A stretch of 64,000 nucleotides of DNA from Fusibacter_C sp942493125 (GCA_942493125.1 OW818667.1:2666001-2730000), one strand, 5' to 3'. Shown: positions 25,748-33,607, numbered from the stretch's first letter. Notes: generated from the letters alone by a model not told the origin. Numbers and translations: made by a program.

Positions 25748-25782
25748 AAAAAAAATCTCCTTTTCGAAAATGCAAAAGGAGA
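25748..25782 (-). terminator. Riboswitch-controlled terminator overlapping the metN ribosome binding site
   Basis: In minus-strand sense: TCTCCTTTT (25782-25774), nine-base loop, AAAAGGAGA (25764-25756), eight T (25755-25748), then the metN ATG. The 3' arm contains the ribosome binding site. Confidence 0.88.
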
Positions 25783-25797
25783 CAGTCTGTCTAGCCT

Positions 25798-25896
25798 CTC
25801 ACATCTTCCAGTTTTACTGACGGATTTAGCACCATGCTAACGATAGCTGGTTGCTGGGTTTCATCGGGCCGTGCCCTCCACCTCTCTGGATATGAG
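25798..25896 (-). promoter_or_regulatory. SAM-I (S-box) riboswitch, promoter-distal copy
   Basis: Minus-strand RNA from 25896: P1 CTCATATC pairs with GATGTGAG at the end (25798-25805). Conserved core pieces present are AGAGAGGTGGAGGG, GGCCCGATGAAACCC and GCAACC, in the right order. This is the SAM-binding aptamer that turns off methionine genes when S-adenosylmethionine is high. It acts through the terminator at 25748-25782, just before metN. Confidence 0.93.
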
Positions 25897-25980
25897 TCGT
25901 ACGTATTCAGTTGTAAGTTGATAAAATTTCCTCAATTGCATATGCCATGGTTCCAAGTTTTACGCTTTCACTATTAATAT

Positions 25981-26009
25981 AAAAAAACCTCTTTCCATAA
26001 AGAAAGAGG
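25981..26009 (-). terminator. Terminator of the first SAM riboswitch
   Basis: In minus-strand sense: CCTCTTTC (26009-26002), six-base loop, GAAAGAGG (25995-25988), then seven T (25987-25981). Confidence 0.88.
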
Positions 26010-26034
26010 CATCATCAATAAAATAAAGTGTGCG

Positions 26035-26130
26035 TCTTATCTATGGATTGCTCCCAGGAATTAGCACCGTGCTTTTTAAAGCTGGTTGCCGGGCATCATA
26101 GGGCCAGTCCCTCCGCCACTCTGGATAAGA
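26035..26130 (-). promoter_or_regulatory. SAM-I (S-box) riboswitch, promoter-proximal copy
   Basis: Minus-strand RNA from 26130: P1 TCTTATC pairs with GATAAGA (26035-26041). Core elements are CCAGAGTGGCGGAGGGA, GGCCCTATGATGCCCG and GCAACC. It is followed by its own terminator at 25981-26009. The second S-box starts about 230 bases later in the same leader. Both copies are preceded by the same 13 bases, TTACAACTGAATA in the RNA sense, so the whole unit appears duplicated. Confidence 0.93.
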
Positions 26131-26196
26131 GAAGTCTATTCAGTTGTAATGGAAATCGTATGTGATTTCCTCGGGTACGTTTTAGCTATGAAATGG

Positions 26197-26225
26197 ATTA
26201 TACGGAATTCAAAAAACATTGTCAA
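26197..26225 (-). promoter_or_regulatory. metNIQ promoter
   Basis: Minus strand TTGACA (26225-26220), 17 bp, TATAAT (26202-26197): perfect consensus on both boxes. Transcription would start near 26190 and give a leader of about 440 nt holding both riboswitches. A palindrome GGAAATC-N6-GATTTCC (26151-26170) lies early in the leader. Confidence 0.85.
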
Positions 26226-26275
26226 TAATATTAATTTTTCTTAACATTTACAAAGCTTATATAATTACCTAAATT

Positions 26276-26614
26276 CTATTCCCAAGTCGCCCAAACCTCA
26301 GGTGCATATCCGACGGTAGCTTGTTTGCCGTTACGAACAATCGGTGTTTTCAAGAGTTTCGGGTTCTCAAGCACGATTTCTTGGATCATGGCAGCCCCGC
26401 GGATTTTATCGAGGTTCTTTTGTAGGTAGAGTGGTGACGTCTGGTCGACGATGTTTTGAAGTCCGACGGCACGCACGACATTTTCAAACTCGCCCTTGCT
26501 CATGCCGAATTTGACGACATCTATGGCCTGAAATTTGATGTTGCGTTCTTTAAAATACCGTTCTGCTTTCTGAGTTTCAAAGCATTTTTTCTTACCGAAT
26601 ATTTGAATGTTCAT
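26276..26614 (-). CDS. ArsC/Spx family protein (glutaredoxin-fold arsenate reductase-like)
   Basis: 112 residues. The opening is IQIFGKKKCFETQKAERYF with a single active cysteine at about position 10 and no CxxC pair, then the ArsC-family features KTPIVRNGKQATVGY near the end. Length and motifs fit the ArsC/YffB/Spx family. It is distinct from the thioredoxin-coupled ArsC at 15753. Function uncertain: glutathione-type arsenate reduction is unlikely in clostridia, and a thiol-redox or regulatory role is possible. Single gene. Confidence 0.75.
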   Translation of the reverse strand: MNIQIFGKKKCFETQKAERYFKERNIKFQAIDVVKFGMSKGEFENVVRAVGLQNIVDQTSPLYLQKNLDKIRGAAMIQEIVLENPKLLKTPIVRNGKQATVGYAPEVWATWE

Positions 26615-26730
26615 ATGTCTCGGTGCCTCCTCCTTAATCTTTTCATTCTCTATGCATATGATATAATGATTTTAGGAATAATAAAATAAATAAATCGTTT
26701 TCTTTAAAGTTATATTAGATGGAGGCCTTT

Positions 26731-27267
26731 ATGAAACGCAAATCAAAGTCGATAGTGACGATGATCGTGATCCTTGCTATTGCACTATTTTCATATCTAA
26801 ATCAAGACAAATCTGTTGATCAAGTCAGTGAAAATACGGAGAACTCAATTTCTGAAACAACTGATGAATCGACGGTCAAAGTCGAGGTCACGTCTGAAAC
26901 CAACGTATCTGGGGATTCAAAGCTCGATGAACAAAATCCCTATTATGAAGCTGAAGAGGTTGCATTGTACATTCATACATATGGCAAGTTGCCAGTCAAT
27001 TATCTGACAAAAGGTGAGGCAAACGACCTTGGATGGGATAGTGATCAAGGCAATTTGTGGGATGTTACTGACAAAATGGTTATTGGTGGCGATCGATTTG
27101 GAAATCGAGAAGGTTTGTTGCCAAACAAGGCATCACGAATATGGTATGAATGTGATGTCAACTATGAAGGCGGATTTAGAAATGGTGAGCGCCTTGTCTT
27201 TTCCAATGATGGGTTGATTTACTATACTGGCGATCATTATACGTCGTTTGAAAAGTGGTATGAATAA
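26731..27267 (+). CDS. Barnase-type guanyl-specific ribonuclease with N-terminal membrane anchor
   Basis: 178 residues from the ATG at 26731, after GGAGG. A hydrophobic segment at about 8-24 is a signal or anchor, followed by about 45 Ser/Thr/Glu-rich residues as a linker, then the barnase domain (about 75-178). The catalytic regions match barnase: WYECDVNY (general base Glu), GFRNGERLVFSNDG (catalytic Arg) and TGDHYTSFEKW (catalytic His). It cleaves RNA after G. The neighbouring barstar gene supplies the inhibitor, as in Bacillus. Whether it is released or held at the surface is not clear. Confidence 0.93.
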   Translation: MKRKSKSIVTMIVILAIALFSYLNQDKSVDQVSENTENSISETTDESTVKVEVTSETNVSGDSKLDEQNPYYEAEEVALYIHTYGKLPVNYLTKGEANDLGWDSDQGNLWDVTDKMVIGGDRFGNREGLLPNKASRIWYECDVNYEGGFRNGERLVFSNDGLIYYTGDHYTSFEKWYE

Positions 27268-27295
27268 TTCGTAGAACCTAGTGGAGGAATCTTAT

Positions 27296-27592
27296 ATGTT
27301 TACATCAGAAGTAGAATTGGATGGCGCAAGGATGAATACCGTAAGGGGTACGCACTTATACCTCAAAGAGAAACTCAACTTATCAGAGCATTATGGCGAA
27401 AATCTCGATGCCCTTTGGGATGAACTTTCGTCTAGAAAGTATCCAATCAGCATCAAAATTGTGAACCTGGATGAAATGATCAAGCAGCTTGGTGCCTATT
27501 CTGAAAAGCTGATTGAAGTCCTTACAGAGGTTGGGATGTATAATAAAGGCCTCATCATTGATTTCAATGCAGACAAGGATCTTCCGATATAA
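27296..27592 (+). CDS. Barstar-like ribonuclease inhibitor
   Basis: 98 residues from the ATG at 27296, which follows TGGAGG. The family's core is THLYLKEKLNLSEHYGENLDALWDEL, corresponding to the barstar helix that plugs the barnase active site (barstar Asp39 region: YGENLDALWD). It lies 28 bp after the ribonuclease gene and would protect the cell from its own enzyme. Acidic, cytosolic, normal size. Confidence 0.94.
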   Translation: MFTSEVELDGARMNTVRGTHLYLKEKLNLSEHYGENLDALWDELSSRKYPISIKIVNLDEMIKQLGAYSEKLIEVLTEVGMYNKGLIIDFNADKDLPI

Positions 27593-27600
27593 AGGTTGAC

Positions 27601-27622
27601 GTAATTATGTAATTTCCTCAAT
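27601..27622. repeat. Dispersed palindromic motif copy
   Basis: GTAATTATGTAATTTCCTCA and two more bases, matching the copies upstream of 12968 and 34661. It lies between the barstar stop and the lplA promoter. Confidence 0.6.
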
Positions 27623-27628
27623 TAGTAC

Positions 27629-27687
27629 TTGATATCAGTCAGAAGTTACTGATAAAATAGAGTCATATCGTTCGATAGTTATCGAAC
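27629..27687 (+). promoter_or_regulatory. lplA promoter with an 18-bp palindromic operator candidate
   Basis: TTGATA (27629-27634), 18 bp, TAAAAT (27653-27658). Downstream, at the expected start region, lies the perfect 8-2-8 palindrome GTTCGATAGTTATCGAAC (27670-27687). This looks like a repressor site between the promoter and the GGAGG of lplA. The cognate regulator is not identified. Confidence 0.55.
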
Positions 27688-27705
27688 TCAATAGGAGGCC
27701 AATCC

Positions 27706-28704
27706 ATGTCTATTAAAACAAAGTTGTTTATCTCTAAATCGACAAATCCATGGTTTAACTTAGCTTATGAAGAACAGCTCGTAGGCGAAGTAGCTGAAGA
27801 TGAAATATATCTCTATTTGTGGCAAAATCAGCACACGGTCGTTATCGGCAAGCATCAAAACCCTTGGCGCGAAGTCTTGGTTTCAGAGCTCGAAGCGGAT
27901 GGCGGCAAAGTGGCAAGACGGCTGTCTGGTGGCGGCGCCGTGTATCATGATCTCGGCAATGTCAACTTCACATTCGTCATGCATAAAAAACACGAAGACC
28001 TTCATAGACAACTCAAAGTGATCGTAGATGGTGTGAAAGCGCTCGGTATCGATGCAGAATTCTCTGGCAGAAATGACATTCTCGCAGAGGGCAGAAAGTT
28101 TTCAGGCAATGCATTCTACCATGGCAAGACAAATTATTATCACCACGGCACGATCTTAGTGGATGTCGACATGACAAAGCTTGGCAGATACCTCAACGTA
28201 TCCATGAAGAAACTCAATGCCAAAGGCGTCGAATCCGTCAAATCACGCGTCATCAACCTCAAAGAGCTCAACCCTGAACTCACGATTGGCAGTGTGATGA
28301 TGGCAGTAGGTGAAGCGTTTGAATCCGAGTACGGCAAAGCGGAGGAATTGTTCACCATTTCTGAAGACAATGCACCTGAAGGCGCACTGGCACGCTATAA
28401 CCATTATGCGTCATGGGACTGGATATATGGCAAGACGCCAAATTTCGATGTGACTTTTGAAGAAAAATTCACTTGGGGCGAACTCGTTTTGAGCTTCAAG
28501 CTAAAAGGGGCAGTGATAGAAGACAGTGGCATCTATTCAGATGCCATGTCTACTGACCTGGTTGATGCGCTTAAAGACGTCTTTACGGGCAAAAGGCTTG
28601 AACGCACAGAATTGTCAAACGCACTTAAAAATGCATCGGTTGATGATGCCATGCGCGAACCAATATTAGAAATAGCGAACTGGATTGAGACGCTTGCTAT
28701 ATAA
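27706..28704 (+). CDS. lplA: Lipoate-protein ligase
   Basis: 332 residues. Catalytic domain 1-245: NPWFNLAYEEQL, the lipoyl loop RRLSGGGAVYHDLGNVNFTF, and SGRNDILAEGRKFSGNAFY. The C-terminal accessory domain is about 250-332. It activates lipoate with ATP and attaches it to E2 or GcvH proteins. No lipoylated enzyme gene is in this window. The ATG follows AGGAGG. Regulated apparently by the palindrome at 27670-27687. Confidence 0.93.
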   Translation: MSIKTKLFISKSTNPWFNLAYEEQLVGEVAEDEIYLYLWQNQHTVVIGKHQNPWREVLVSELEADGGKVARRLSGGGAVYHDLGNVNFTFVMHKKHEDLHRQLKVIVDGVKALGIDAEFSGRNDILAEGRKFSGNAFYHGKTNYYHHGTILVDVDMTKLGRYLNVSMKKLNAKGVESVKSRVINLKELNPELTIGSVMMAVGEAFESEYGKAEELFTISEDNAPEGALARYNHYASWDWIYGKTPNFDVTFEEKFTWGELVLSFKLKGAVIEDSGIYSDAMSTDLVDALKDVFTGKRLERTELSNALKNASVDDAMREPILEIANWIETLAI

Positions 28705-28746
28705 GCGTGCAAAATTTTTAAGCGAATTAGTTTGAAATAATACTAT

Positions 28747-28785
28747 AACGCGAAACGAAGTTTCACCTCGTTTCGCGTTTTTATT
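28747..28785 (+). terminator. Terminator after lplA
   Basis: Perfect 12-bp stem AACGCGAAACGA (28747-28758) / TCGTTTCGCGTT (28768-28779), then TTTATTTTTT. Confidence 0.88.
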
Positions 28786-28826
28786 TTTTGTGAACAAGAT
28801 GTTAACTCTTCTTAACACCATTAAAA

Positions 28827-28869
28827 TGTGCGTCTGGTCACATAAATGATAAATGCGTTCACGTATAAT
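28827..28869 (+). promoter_or_regulatory. pflB promoter with FNR/CRP-type site
   Basis: TATAAT at 28864-28869 without a consensus -35. Instead TGTGCGTCTGGTCACA (28827-28842) matches the CRP/FNR pattern TGTGA-N6-TCACA in 9 of 10 fixed bases. Its centre is near -41.5 relative to the start point predicted from the -10 box, the class II activator position. The FNR-type protein encoded at 31996 is the natural candidate. Confidence 0.65.
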
Positions 28870-28927
28870 CAAGTATATTGTATACACAATTAAAATAGCT
28901 GATTGTTGACATAGTGGAGGCACAAAG

Positions 28928-31171
28928 ATGAGAAAAGCATTTAAGACGGGCGTATGGAACGAAGCGATAGATGTAAGGGATTTTATACAAAACAATTTTA
29001 ACCCATACTTAGGCGACGAAAGTTTTTTAACAGGGAAAAGCAGCAAGACAGATGCCCTCTGGACGCAGGCAAAAGCACTCATTGAAGAAGAAATTGAAAA
29101 GGGCATCATCGACATTGAAACGAAAGTGTATTCGGGCATCGACAACTTTGAGCCAGGGTATTTGAATAAGGAAAATGAAGAGATTGTCGGCTTCCAAACA
29201 GATGCACCACTTAAGCGTATTATGAACCCTTACGGCGGATTTAGAATGCTTGAGGCATCACTAGAAGCATATGATTATAGCATCGATGAAGACCTGTCCA
29301 AGGACTTCCAGGCTTATCGCAAAACGCACAATGAAGGCGTATTTGACGCCTACACGGATAACATGAAAGCCGCACGTAGCGTTGGGCTGCTCACTGGACT
29401 TCCTGATGCTTACGGTCGTGGGCGCATTATCGGCGATTACAGACGCATCGCTCTCTATGGCACGGACCGATTGATTTCTGAAAAGAAAAAAGATTTCAAG
29501 AAATTGGCGGAGCAACCAGCTATCGAGCGCATCATCAAACTCAGAGAAGAAATTTCCATGCAGATTGTGGCGCTTAAAGAGATTGCTGCGATGGCCGCAC
29601 GTTATGGCAACGATATCACAAAGCCTGCAACGACAGCGAAGCAAGCCGTTCAATATTTCTACTACGGCTATCTTGCAGCCATCAAAGAAAACAATGGGGC
29701 AGCGATGTCACTAGGACGCAATACTGCGTTTTTAGATATATATATAGAGCGTGATCTTGAAGCTGGCATTATCGATGAGAGTGAAGCACAAGAACTCATC
29801 GATCAGCTCGTCATCAAGCTCAGAATGGTGCGTCATCTTCGGACTCCAGACTACAACACATTATTTGCAGGAGATCCAACTTGGGTGACGGAATCTATCG
29901 GAGGTGTAGGGGAAGACGGCAGACCACTGGTCACAAAGACGGCTTACCGTTTCTTACACACTCTGACTAACCTCGATCCAGCGCCGGAACCAAACATGAC
30001 TGTATTATGGTCAGCGGCGCTTCCTAAAACATTCAAACGCTACTGTGCAAAAATGTCCATTGAAACAGGCGCGATTCAATATGAAAATGACGATTTGATG
30101 CGACCAATCTATGGTGATGACTACGGCATTGCCTGCTGTGTATCCCCAATGCGCATCGGCAAAGACATGCAGTTCTTCGGGGCGCGTTCAAACCTCGGCA
30201 AGGCACTTTTATACAGCCTCAACGGCGGTGTGGACGAGCTCAAGCGAAACAAAGACGGCAGCTTGATCACCGTGTTAAGCGGCATTCCTGCCCTTAAACA
30301 TGACGACGTATTAAACTACGATGAGGTTTGGTCCAACTTTAAATTGGTGATGGACCGTTTGGCCAGCGTCTACGTTGACACCATGAACACTATCCATTAC
30401 ATGCACGACAAATACGCCTACGAAAGTGGCCAAATGGCGCTTCATGATTCGCAGGTACACAGATATATGGCCTTTGGCATCGCGGGACTCTCCATCGTAA
30501 CGGACTCACTCAGTGCCATCAAATATGCAAAAGTGTCACCGATCAGAGACGCTCAAGGCATCACGGTAGATTTTAAAATCGAAGGCGCTTACCCGATGTT
30601 CGGCAATGACAATGATCAAGTGGACGACATTGCAGGCGAAGTCGTGAGATATTTCTCGGATCAACTCAAAGCACACGAAACTTACCGAGAAGCGGAAAAG
30701 ACACTCTCTGTACTCACCATCACATCCAACGTCGTATACGGCAAAAAAACAGGCGCCACACCAGATGGTAGAGGTAAAGGTGAAGCCTTCGCACCAGGTG
30801 CAAACCCAATGCATGGCAGAGACACACTCGGCGCACTGGCATCGCTTAACTCAGTCGCTAAAATCCCCTTTGAAGGCGTATGTCAGGACGGGATCTCAAA
30901 TACATTCTCCATCGTACCTGCAGCACTTGGACGATCAGAAGCAGATCGATTGAGCAATTTATCAGGACTACTCGATGGCTACTTTGCCAAAAATGCCTTC
31001 CACCTCAACGTCAACGTCATGTCCAGAGATTTATTGATCGACGCAATGAACAACCCAGCGAAGTACCCAACACTCACCATCCGCGTTTCAGGCTATGCGG
31101 TGCACTTCAACAGACTTACGCGTGAGCAAAAAGAAGAAGTGATTCATCGTACATTCCATGAACGCGTCTAG
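28928..31171 (+). CDS. pflB: Formate C-acetyltransferase (pyruvate formate-lyase)
   Basis: 747 residues, full length. The active cysteine pair is in GIACCVSPMR (C403, C404), and the glycyl radical site RVSGYAV lies near the C-terminus with the glycine at about 722. It splits pyruvate plus CoA to acetyl-CoA and formate, anaerobically. The adjacent pflA gene encodes the radical-installing enzyme and a Crp/Fnr-type regulator gene follows. The ATG comes after TGGAGG. Confidence 0.97.
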   Translation: MRKAFKTGVWNEAIDVRDFIQNNFNPYLGDESFLTGKSSKTDALWTQAKALIEEEIEKGIIDIETKVYSGIDNFEPGYLNKENEEIVGFQTDAPLKRIMNPYGGFRMLEASLEAYDYSIDEDLSKDFQAYRKTHNEGVFDAYTDNMKAARSVGLLTGLPDAYGRGRIIGDYRRIALYGTDRLISEKKKDFKKLAEQPAIERIIKLREEISMQIVALKEIAAMAARYGNDITKPATTAKQAVQYFYYGYLAAIKENNGAAMSLGRNTAFLDIYIERDLEAGIIDESEAQELIDQLVIKLRMVRHLRTPDYNTLFAGDPTWVTESIGGVGEDGRPLVTKTAYRFLHTLTNLDPAPEPNMTVLWSAALPKTFKRYCAKMSIETGAIQYENDDLMRPIYGDDYGIACCVSPMRIGKDMQFFGARSNLGKALLYSLNGGVDELKRNKDGSLITVLSGIPALKHDDVLNYDEVWSNFKLVMDRLASVYVDTMNTIHYMHDKYAYESGQMALHDSQVHRYMAFGIAGLSIVTDSLSAIKYAKVSPIRDAQGITVDFKIEGAYPMFGNDNDQVDDIAGEVVRYFSDQLKAHETYREAEKTLSVLTITSNVVYGKKTGATPDGRGKGEAFAPGANPMHGRDTLGALASLNSVAKIPFEGVCQDGISNTFSIVPAALGRSEADRLSNLSGLLDGYFAKNAFHLNVNVMSRDLLIDAMNNPAKYPTLTIRVSGYAVHFNRLTREQKEEVIHRTFHERV

Positions 31172-31207
31172 ATATTTCAATTTCACTTTATGAAAGGAGC
31201 GGGCAAT

Positions 31208-31966
31208 ATGCGAACAGGCAAACTACATTCGATTGAAACGATGGGCTTGGTGGACGGACCAGGCATCAGAACGGTATTTTTTCTTCAGGGATGTCCACTT
31301 AAATGCAGCTATTGTCACAATCCCGATTCTCAAAACTTTATGGGAGCCAATGAAATCACTGTGGAGGACGTCGTCAAGACGGCAGAGCGCTACAAAACGT
31401 ATTATGATGCAACCGGTGGGGGCGTCACCTTTTCAGGTGGTGAACCGCTTATGCAGGGCGCATTTTTAATAGAAGCTTTAAAAGCACTGAAAGAGAGAGG
31501 CGTGTCTACGTGTATCGATACGTCGGGATACGGACAGACACAGTTTTACGAGGAAATTTTTAAACATACGGACCACATTTTACTCGATATCAAGCATACG
31601 AGGGAGGCAGCTCATGTCGCGTTAACGGGACGCGATATGGGTGGCATCCGCTATTTCCTAAAAGCACTTGAAGCGTTTAATGGCACGATCACCATCAGAC
31701 ATGTCATGGTGCCAGGGCTTACAGACGCCGAAAACTATATGGATGAACTGCTTGATATGGTTTTATCCCTACAAAAAAAGATTGATAAAATCGATATTTT
31801 GCCTTATCATAAAGCTGGGATTGAAAAATATTCTCAATTAAACTTGGCTTATACCTTTGAGATGGTGCCTGCGATGTCCTCAGAAAAAGCGATGGCATTT
31901 GAAGCCGATATCAATGCAAAGCTAAGCGCATTCAAAGCTGAGCCGATGCAAAAAAAGTCGGCTTAA
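31208..31966 (+). CDS. pflA: Pyruvate formate-lyase activating enzyme
   Basis: 252 residues from the ATG at 31208, with AAAGGAG before it; the ATG at 31190 begins inside that site and is less likely. Radical SAM motif GCPLKCSYCHNPD gives C29, C33, C36. SAM-binding GGVTFSGGEPL follows, typical of PflA. It abstracts hydrogen from the PflB glycine. It starts 36 bp after pflB. Confidence 0.96.
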   Translation: MRTGKLHSIETMGLVDGPGIRTVFFLQGCPLKCSYCHNPDSQNFMGANEITVEDVVKTAERYKTYYDATGGGVTFSGGEPLMQGAFLIEALKALKERGVSTCIDTSGYGQTQFYEEIFKHTDHILLDIKHTREAAHVALTGRDMGGIRYFLKALEAFNGTITIRHVMVPGLTDAENYMDELLDMVLSLQKKIDKIDILPYHKAGIEKYSQLNLAYTFEMVPAMSSEKAMAFEADINAKLSAFKAEPMQKKSA

Positions 31967-31995
31967 TCGCGTCATAAAGCCGCATCGATTATCAA

Positions 31996-32772
31996 ATGTG
32001 TAAAGCGAAAGCTTGGCTGTTATCTAGAAATGGAAGTGATTTTATCAAATCAGTATCGTTAACCTGCAATCGCGAAACGTGTGTCCATTGTGGCAAACTA
32101 TTATGTATCAACAATATTCCCCTGCTGTCAGGCCTTGACGATATAGAAATCGAAAAGATCTCAGAAGGGGTTTCTTCACATGCGTATAAAAAAGGCGACG
32201 TCATCTTTTCACAAGGCGAACGCGCCAATAAGCTCTATATCGTATGTTCAGGCAAAATCAAGATCTTCAAAAACCTCATGGAAGGGAAAGAGCAGATTCT
32301 CTATATTCTTTCGGAAGGTGATTTTATCGGCGCATTCAATCTCCTCAAAGCGGACGAATTCGATTTCAGTGCGGTGGCGCTTGAAAACACACAGATCAGC
32401 ACGCTTGAAAAGAGCGCCTTCGACAAAATCATGATCTCCAATCCAGAGATTACGCTTAAAATCTTCGAAAAAGCATATGAGCGCATCATCAAGGCTGAGA
32501 GTCTCGTCGAGCGCCTTTCAAGCGGGAGTCCAGATGCAAAAGTCGTCGGCCTCTTAATCGACTTGGCATCCGATTTTGGATCGCCTAGCCCTGAAGGTGG
32601 TATCGTACTGGATTTGACAATTAGCCGTGAAGAGATGGGCAGCTATGCGGGCATCGCCCGTGAGACGATGTCTAGAAAGCTTCAGCTTTTCGACGAAATG
32701 GGTTTGATCAAGTTGATTGGAGCAAAGAAAATATTGATCTACGACATGCAGAAGCTTAAATCGATGATTTGA
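31996..32772 (+). CDS. Crp/Fnr family regulator with N-terminal cysteine cluster (FNR-like)
   Basis: 258 residues. N-terminal cysteines C24, C29, C32 and C37 (TCNRETCVHCGKLLC) could hold an oxygen-sensitive iron-sulfur cluster as in FNR. A cyclic-nucleotide-binding fold follows (about 40-160). The helix-turn-helix is ISREEMGSYAGIARETMSRK; its R-E-x-x-x-R recognition pattern resembles CRP and Bacillus Fnr, which read TGTGA half-sites. The operon position after pflBA and a TGTGC-N6-TCACA site before pflB suggest oxygen control and autoregulation. No strong ribosome binding site precedes the ATG; translation may be coupled to pflA. Confidence 0.86.
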   Translation: MCKAKAWLLSRNGSDFIKSVSLTCNRETCVHCGKLLCINNIPLLSGLDDIEIEKISEGVSSHAYKKGDVIFSQGERANKLYIVCSGKIKIFKNLMEGKEQILYILSEGDFIGAFNLLKADEFDFSAVALENTQISTLEKSAFDKIMISNPEITLKIFEKAYERIIKAESLVERLSSGSPDAKVVGLLIDLASDFGSPSPEGGIVLDLTISREEMGSYAGIARETMSRKLQLFDEMGLIKLIGAKKILIYDMQKLKSMI

Positions 32773-32814
32773 CTTTAGGAAGATGCAAATAGTGACATTC
32801 GAAAAATCGACACG

Positions 32815-32866
32815 AAAAAAGGCTTTTAGCTGATTGATCATTCAATTGCTAAAAGCCTTATTATAT
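32815..32866. terminator. Bidirectional terminator between fnr-like gene and rpsD
   Basis: AAGGCTTTTAGC (32819-32830) / GCTAAAAGCCTT (32848-32859), 12 bp perfect. The T run is best on the minus strand. Confidence 0.78.
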
Positions 32867-32950
32867 TATGTTCATATGTCATGCATATGAGGGTCGTCTA
32901 ATTTATAAAGCACACATTCTCTTGGCATAACCCCACTCAAACCCCTCCTA

Positions 32951-33009
32951 GCAACTTCGTTGCCTATGTCGGGCAAGTTTGCGATGCAAACTTGTTAATG
33001 CGAAGCATT
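32951..33009. repeat. Three consecutive short perfect hairpins downstream of rpsD
   Basis: GCAAC-TTC-GTTGC (32951-32963), CAAGTTTGC-GAT-GCAAACTTG (32974-32994) and AATGC-GAA-GCATT (32997-33009) follow one another, each with a three-base loop. They lie between the rpsD stop (33014) and the terminator, that is, in its 3' untranslated region. The rest of 32773-33013 shows nothing recognisable. Confidence 0.6.
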
Positions 33010-33013
33010 TTGC

Positions 33014-33607
33014 TCATCTAGAGTAGTATTCCACGATGAGGTGGTCGTTGATTTCAATCGGGATTTCGCTTCTCTCAGGCATTCTGGACAATACAGCCGC
33101 TTGATTGTCTAGATCTTTCTGGAGATACGGTAATGTGTTTAGGCTTGCTTGATTAAAGTTTTCCACGAATAAAGGCATGGTTTTTGCCTTGTCTGATAGA
33201 GCGACGATATCACCTGTTTTTACAGGATGTGACGGTATATTTACTTTTTTTGAATTGAGTAAGATGTGGCCGTGAACGACCATCTGTCTCGCTTGTCTGA
33301 TAGAGGTCGCTGCCCCCATACGGTAGACGAGGTTGTCGAGTCTGCATTCCAAGATGTTCACAAGTGCCTCGCCAGTTTGGCCGGGCATTTTTTTTGCATC
33401 GTTGACATAGCGTTCAAATTGCTTCTCCAAGACGCCATAATATGTTCTAAGTCTTTGTTTTTCTAGAAGCTGGATGCCATAAGTCGATAGCTTTTTGTCT
33501 GCTCTGCTCGTGCCGGGTTTTGCACGTTTCATCGCTTTTGGGTGTCCGTAGACGTTGAGTCCAAGACTTCTACACTTTTTAAATCTAGGGCCGTTCATTG
33601 TTGCCAT
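33014..33607 (-). CDS. rpsD: Ribosomal protein S4, zinc-ribbon-less form
   Basis: 197 residues. S4 core: RLDNLVYRMGAATSIRQARQMVVHGHILLNSKKVNIPSHPVK-type S4 RNA-binding domain (about 90-150). The N-terminal domain (GPRFKKCRSLGLNVYGHPKA) keeps only Cys12 of the four cysteines that bind zinc in the C+ form, so this is the zinc-independent form known as a second copy in many clostridia. It is a lone gene, not in the usual rpsM-rpsK-rpsD-rpoA-rplQ operon. A perfect promoter with a Fur-family box precedes it. Probable replacement for a zinc-binding S4 when zinc is short; inference. The start follows AAAGGAGG. Confidence 0.9.
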   Translation of the reverse strand: MATMNGPRFKKCRSLGLNVYGHPKAMKRAKPGTSRADKKLSTYGIQLLEKQRLRTYYGVLEKQFERYVNDAKKMPGQTGEALVNILECRLDNLVYRMGAATSIRQARQMVVHGHILLNSKKVNIPSHPVKTGDIVALSDKAKTMPLFVENFNQASLNTLPYLQKDLDNQAAVLSRMPERSEIPIEINDHLIVEYYSR

